DNA from: Clostridia bacterium
GTDB lineage: Bacteria > Bacillota > Clostridia > Christensenellales > Pumilibacteraceae
NCBI GenBank assembly: GCA_900767465.1
Contig: CAAGAW010000009.1
Location: forward strand, 62,001-126,000
Direction of reading: 5' to 3'
Length of the DNA: 64,000 bases
A model generated the notes under the pieces. The model did not search any database. It was not told where the DNA came from and saw only the letters and a list, made by a program, of their open reading frames with translations. Positions 60,571-64,000 of this stretch are shown here, one piece after another (position 1 is the stretch's first letter; the number at the start of each line of letters is the position of its first letter). The position numbers were made by a program, and so were the translations under genes.

Positions 60571-61203
60571 ATGAAAAAATTAACCGATCGTCTGAAACCG
60601 AACGTTCTGATTATTCTCGGCGCGTTGATGTTTATCTACTTTCTGAACTGTTTATCCGGCAGAGGCACGGTGCTTGCTCTGGGAATCGGCGCGATAATCG
60701 TGTCCGCGTATTATCTTATCGTCGGCGTTTCGCTCGTAGTATCGGGCGATAAAATTTCGCCGAAAGTCCGCAAGATACTCGGACTGATTTCGGTAACGCT
60801 GTTTGCCGCTTTTATGTTCGTTTGCCTTTTGCTTGCGATCATCAACGCGGCAGACATTATGGGTCCTACGGCGTGGGTAATCAATGTTTTCAGTATGGTT
60901 GCGTCTCTCGCGCTTATCGTGGTATTTATCGTTTCCGAGTTTTCTGCAGAACCGTCCGTTTTTCGTTTTACGTATCTTAGTTCTTTGATTTTCGTTATAA
61001 CGTTGCTGCTTAATATTCTGTTCGACGCTGTCGGTAATTCCGTAACTTTGGGTAGTATAGACGTACTTCTTGTGGTAATTTACGCGCTTTATTCGTTCTA
61101 TCTTTTCGGGTCGATCGAAAAATCGGAGGAATCGTGCGGTTGCAAGAAAGACCGGGCGAGTAAAGAAGCGGATTGCGAGGAAACGAGCGGAATTTCCGAA
61201 TAA
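60571..61203 (+). CDS. Hypothetical six-helix membrane protein
   Basis: A 210-residue protein with about six membrane segments (from 'VLIILGALMFIYFLNCL' to 'VLLVVIYALYSFYLFGSI') and a charged tail with a short Cys motif ('EESCGCKKDRASKEADC'). I recognise no family. TAGGAGG lies before ATG 60571. Its promoter is the right direct-repeat copy. Normal-GC gene; a terminator follows. Confidence 0.78.
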   Translation: MKKLTDRLKPNVLIILGALMFIYFLNCLSGRGTVLALGIGAIIVSAYYLIVGVSLVVSGDKISPKVRKILGLISVTLFAAFMFVCLLLAIINAADIMGPTAWVINVFSMVASLALIVVFIVSEFSAEPSVFRFTYLSSLIFVITLLLNILFDAVGNSVTLGSIDVLLVVIYALYSFYLFGSIEKSEESCGCKKDRASKEADCEETSGISE

Positions 61204-61218
61204 GGCAACGACATAAAC

Positions 61219-61262
61219 CGAGCCGCGGGGTGCAAAGAAAAACTTTGCGCCTCGTTTTTTTA
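61219..61262 (+). terminator. Terminator after the six-helix membrane protein
   Basis: GTGCAAAG / CTTTGCGC stem around AAAAA, with outer CGAG/CTCG pairing and seven T. Confidence 0.75.
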
Positions 61263-61396
61263 TTGAATCGATTCATAGAGACATTGTTTTTTCGACTCGT
61301 TCGGACGAAATAAAACCGACAAAGCAAATCGGGGCAATTACCATCCGGGAGAGTAAGGTCTGTAGGCTAAAATTTCAGTTATCCTATGCTAACCAC

Positions 61397-61425
61397 TTGA
61401 CAAAGTACGAAAAAACGGGTATAAT
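61397..61425 (+). promoter_or_regulatory. Consensus promoter of the DtxR-like gene
   Basis: TTGACA (61397-61402), a 17-bp spacer and TATAAT (61420-61425): both boxes are perfect consensus. Confidence 0.88.
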
Positions 61426-61456
61426 AGACAAGCACAGAATGTTCGGAGGCAGGGTA

Positions 61457-61825
61457 ATGAGAACCAAAGAATCGGAGGAAATGTATCTCGAAACGATATA
61501 CCGTATCGGCAAAACGAAATCTGACGTACACGCGATCGACGTTGCCGTCGAACTCGGCTATTCAAAACCGAGCGTTTCCCGCGCGGTCGGATTACTTAAA
61601 AAGCGCGGATACATTACGGTTGCGCCGACGGGAGTCATTACTCTCACCGAGCAAGGCAAAGCGAAAGCGGAAGGTGTTTTCGAGCGTCACGAGGTTATAA
61701 CCGCCGCGCTCGAAAAACTCGGAGTTTCGTCCGCCGAAGCGGAAGAAAACGCCTGTCGTATCGAACACGTTATTACCGAAGCGGCGTTCAGAGCAATAAA
61801 AGCGTTCGCGGCGAAAGGGGAATAA
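61457..61825 (+). CDS. DtxR/MntR-family metal-dependent repressor
   Basis: A 122-residue winged-helix regulator. The DNA-binding half is 'EMYLETIYRIGKTKSDVHAIDVAVELGYSKPSVSRAVG'. The metal-binding and dimerisation half keeps the family's ligand pattern 'ERHEVITAALEKLG' and 'NACRIEHVI'. The third, SH3-like domain is absent, as in short MntR-type members. It probably senses Fe2+ or Mn2+; feoAB at 43 kb is a possible target, though no operator can be assigned by eye. Start ATG 61457 with CGGAGG at 61444-61449; the longer frame from 61397 starts in the promoter. Confidence 0.88.
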   Translation: MRTKESEEMYLETIYRIGKTKSDVHAIDVAVELGYSKPSVSRAVGLLKKRGYITVAPTGVITLTEQGKAKAEGVFERHEVITAALEKLGVSSAEAEENACRIEHVITEAAFRAIKAFAAKGE

Positions 61826-61847
61826 CGGAAATATCGTAAGGTAACGG

Positions 61848-61873
61848 ATCCCGTCGGAAGCGGCGGGATTTTT
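61848..61873 (+). terminator. Terminator after the DtxR-like gene
   Basis: ATCCCGTCG / CGGCGGGAT (one G-U) around GAAG, then five T. Confidence 0.8.
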
Positions 61874-61938
61874 CATATCAAAAAACGGCTGTCTTTATGC
61901 AAAAATCGCGTTGCCGTTCGATTTTGCGGCGTTTTCCG

Positions 61939-61968
61939 TTGACGGAAAGGCTATAATCGTGGTATAAT
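61939..61968 (+). promoter_or_regulatory. Promoter of the ribokinase gene
   Basis: TTGACG (61939-61944), an 18-bp spacer and TATAAT (61963-61968). Another TATAAT occurs at 61952. Confidence 0.7.
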
Positions 61969-62029
61969 ATAACGAAAAGAAAAAGTCCGGCAAATCGCTT
62001 CGGTTCGGGCAAACAATAAGGAGTATGAA

Positions 62030-62923
62030 ATGAAAAAGATTTTCGTAGTCGGCAGTCTTAATATGGATCTCGTTATCCGCGTTGCCAAAATGCCGCGCGC
62101 CGGCGAAACCGTTACCGGCGGGGACTTTATGACTAATTCGGGCGGCAAGGGCGCAAATCAGGCTGTTGCCGTGTCCAAACTCGGCGGAAAGGCGTATATG
62201 GTGGGTTGTGTCGGTCGCGAATTCGGAGCCGAACTTATCGGCGCGCTGGACGGCTACGGCGTAAACACGAAGTACGTTCGCCGTCTTGACGACGTTTCGA
62301 GCGGAATCGCGGTTATTACGGTAGAAAACGGCGACAACCGCATTATTCTCGACAGAGCGGCAAACGGTCGGATCGATTGCGCCCTTATCGACGAAGCCCT
62401 TTCGGAGGCGGACGAGGGCGACTATCTTATGTTGCAACTCGAAATCGCGCTCGATATAGTCGAGTATGCGCTTAAAAAGGGTAAAGAGAAGGGTATGATT
62501 ACCATGCTCAATCCCGCGCCGGCAGCCGAACTTCCGCCCGAAGTTTTTGCTTTGTGCGATTATTTTACGCCTAATCAGTCGGAGGCCGAATTTTATACGG
62601 GCGTTTATCCGAAAGACGAGGAGTCGGCAAAAAAATGCGCCGGAATCTTAGCGGGTAAAGGCGTTAAAAACCTCGTCGTCACTATGGGGTCGGAAGGATC
62701 GGCAAGCGTAACGGACGGCGTTTTCCGCAAAGTTGCGGCAAATAAAGTCAAAGCCGTAGATACCACGGCGGCGGGCGATACTTACGTCGGCGCACTCGCG
62801 GTTAAACTCGGCGAGGGAGCGGAAATCGAAGAAGCGATGATTTTCGCCGGCAGAGCGTCTGCGATAACCGTCACCAGAAAAGGCGCGCAGCAAGCCGTTC
62901 CGTTTCGGTCGGAAATAGAATGA
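62030..62923 (+). CDS. rbsK: Ribokinase (PfkB family)
   Basis: A 297-residue PfkB-family kinase converting ribose to ribose 5-phosphate. Signature 1 is 'GGKGANQAVAVSKLGG' (~residues 38-53). The C-terminal signature 'DTTAAGDTYVGALAV' holds the catalytic Asp. The N-terminal 'VGSLNMDLVIRV' is the ribokinase form, favouring ribose over fructose or adenosine. AAGGAG precedes ATG 62030. No ribose transporter is adjacent; it is a stand-alone gene before the serine dehydratase. Confidence 0.9.
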   Translation: MKKIFVVGSLNMDLVIRVAKMPRAGETVTGGDFMTNSGGKGANQAVAVSKLGGKAYMVGCVGREFGAELIGALDGYGVNTKYVRRLDDVSSGIAVITVENGDNRIILDRAANGRIDCALIDEALSEADEGDYLMLQLEIALDIVEYALKKGKEKGMITMLNPAPAAELPPEVFALCDYFTPNQSEAEFYTGVYPKDEESAKKCAGILAGKGVKNLVVTMGSEGSASVTDGVFRKVAANKVKAVDTTAAGDTYVGALAVKLGEGAEIEEAMIFAGRASAITVTRKGAQQAVPFRSEIE

Positions 62924-63002
62924 AACTCGTATTACGTTATTGCGAGTTTACGAGAGCTTAAAGCGTGAAACCGAACGGTGCACATAGCGAATAAGAGTTG
63001 TT

Positions 63003-64000
63003 ATGAAATCTTTAAAGGAATTATATAAAGCCGGAAGAGGACCGTCGAGTTCACATACGATAGGACCACAGCTGATTGCCGAAAAAATATTGGAAAAATA
63101 CGGAAAACGGAGTTATAGCGTAACGCTTTACGGTTCGCTTGCGCTGACGGGGAGAGGACACGGAACCGACAGGGTTTTAAAGCATGTTCTGGGCGAAGAA
63201 ACGGAAATACTTTTTGACGAGAAAGAAAGAAACTTACGTCACCCCAACGAGATGAAAATATACGCCGTCGTCGGAGGAGAAAGAGAACTCCTTGCAACGG
63301 CGCAAAGCGTAGGCGGCGGCGTTATTATAGTAAACGGTAAAATATATCCCGACGGAGCGGACGTATATAAGGAAAGGAATTTTACGGAAATAAAAGAAGA
63401 ATTGAACGAAAACGGCGGAGATATCGTTTCTTACGTGGAAAGAAACGAAAAAGACGTCTTTTCGTATTTAAGAGAAATGTGGCAAATAATGAAAGAGAGC
63501 GTAACGTCGGGACTTGCGAAAACGGGGGTTTTGAACGGTCGCCTCGGGTTGGCGCGAAAGGCAAAGTCTTTATACGAACAAGAATCGCTGTTTGAAAATG
63601 CCATAACTAGAGAAAATCGGATATTATCCGCCTATGCGCTTGCCGTAGCGGAGGAGAACGCCGATAACGGTGTCGTGGTAACGGCTCCGACCTGCGGATC
63701 GGCAGGAGTGTTGCCGTCGATTTTGTATTATATGTATAAGGAAAATAACGTCTGCGAGGAAAAGATAATCAAGGCAATGGCCGTTGCGGGCGTTGTAGGC
63801 AACGTGGTGAAACATAACGCTTCTATAAGCGGGGCCGAATGCGGTTGTCAGGCGGAAATAGGAGTGGCGTGCGCTATGTCGGCGGCGGCTCTGGCTTATT
63901 TATACGAGCTTGACGTCGAAACCGTAGAATGCGCTGCCGAAATCGCGCTCGAGCATAATTTGGGGTTAACGTGCGATCCGGTTATGGGATACGTTCAAAT
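63003..64000 (+). CDS. L-serine dehydratase, single-chain iron-sulfur type (partial)
   Basis: ATG 63003 opens a frame that runs off the window (332 residues seen). The start 'MKSLKELYKAGRGPSSSHTIGP' carries the serine-dehydratase beta-domain motif. The second part holds the alpha-domain motifs 'TAPTCGSAGVLPS', 'SGAECGCQAEIGVACAMSAAA' and 'LTCDPVMGYVQ', whose cysteines bind the 4Fe-4S cluster. Reaction: serine to pyruvate plus ammonia, typical of amino-acid-fermenting anaerobes. Both domains lie in one chain (SdaA-like) rather than two subunits. No strong promoter is visible in the 79-bp gap after ribokinase. Confidence 0.9.
   Translation, partial: MKSLKELYKAGRGPSSSHTIGPQLIAEKILEKYGKRSYSVTLYGSLALTGRGHGTDRVLKHVLGEETEILFDEKERNLRHPNEMKIYAVVGGERELLATAQSVGGGVIIVNGKIYPDGADVYKERNFTEIKEELNENGGDIVSYVERNEKDVFSYLREMWQIMKESVTSGLAKTGVLNGRLGLARKAKSLYEQESLFENAITRENRILSAYALAVAEENADNGVVVTAPTCGSAGVLPSILYYMYKENNVCEEKIIKAMAVAGVVGNVVKHNASISGAECGCQAEIGVACAMSAAALAYLYELDVETVECAAEIALEHNLGLTCDPVMGYVQ

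Noticed and set aside
61261..61396. Possible riboswitch or metal operator before the DtxR-like gene
   Set aside because: The region lies upstream of the -35 box, and I could not find a convincing inverted repeat or riboswitch core, so no call is made.
1..64000. CRISPR arrays, rRNA operons, insertion sequences and phage genes
   Set aside because: None were seen: no regularly spaced repeats, no rRNA motifs, and no transposase or phage structural proteins in any frame.

Overview
The window reads as chromosomal DNA of a Bacillota bacterium, class Clostridia, probably an uncultured gut anaerobe. The support is: a forespore sigma factor (sigG) next to a YlmC/YmxH-type gene and nrdR, strong AGGAGG ribosome binding sites, TTGACA-17-TATAAT promoters, a GGGtGRT/NifU-like gene pair, a lepA-hemW pair and a Gram-positive sugar-ABC/glycoside-hydrolase cluster. 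Most genes have roughly half GC with many CG-rich codons. The strain cannot be named from this. There is no rRNA, CRISPR array, integrase or transposase; one tRNA (Leu, anticodon CAG) is present.

Layout. 1-7.3 kb: two large secreted proteins built from repeats of an uncharacterised carbohydrate-binding-like beta domain, flanking a PhnP-like metallo-hydrolase and a Gfo/Idh/MocA dehydrogenase. 7.3-7.6 kb: a broken secreted-protein start followed by striking inverted repeats. 7.7-9.4 kb (minus): GGGtGRT protein and Fe-S scaffold. 9.5-11.9 kb: galE and an aldose-epimerase-like gene. 12-26.5 kb: a polysaccharide-use cluster (InlB-B-repeat lipoprotein, GH43, sugar-binding lipoprotein, two permeases, GH2, GH5-like, CE2-like esterase) without its own ABC ATPase. 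It is followed by an unusual regulator (26.6 kb), a DUF5107-TPR protein and a DUF1846 protein.

32.7-41 kb: a GDPD phosphodiesterase, lepA-hemW-small ORF, and a minus-strand operon (Gfo/Idh, quinone-oxidoreductase-like, type I dehydroquinate-dehydratase-like, and an internally deleted zinc dehydrogenase) divergent from an AraC regulator. 41-46.6 kb: sigG, a YlmC-like protein with a Cys/Pro tail, nrdR-feoA-feoB, and a membrane-anchored cyclophilin. 48-58.1 kb: a Wzx/Wzy-type surface glycan locus in which four consecutive genes each carry a single-base frameshift. 58.2-64 kb: tRNA-Leu, an SDR epimerase, a repeat-flanked lipoprotein cargo, a DtxR-like regulator, ribokinase and the start of L-serine dehydratase.

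The most interesting signals are: (1) a G10 tract that throws a surface lipoprotein out of frame just after its signal peptide; (2) the run of single-base frameshifts in the glycan genes, three of them in poly-A tracts; (3) three genes (two regulators and lepA) whose ATG lies exactly 6 nt after a consensus -10 box with no ribosome binding site, which predicts leaderless mRNAs; (4) a low-GC cargo of a protein C-terminus overlapping a lipoprotein gene, bracketed by a 119/120-bp direct repeat that carries a promoter. Frameshifts in homopolymers may be read errors; this is stated where it applies.
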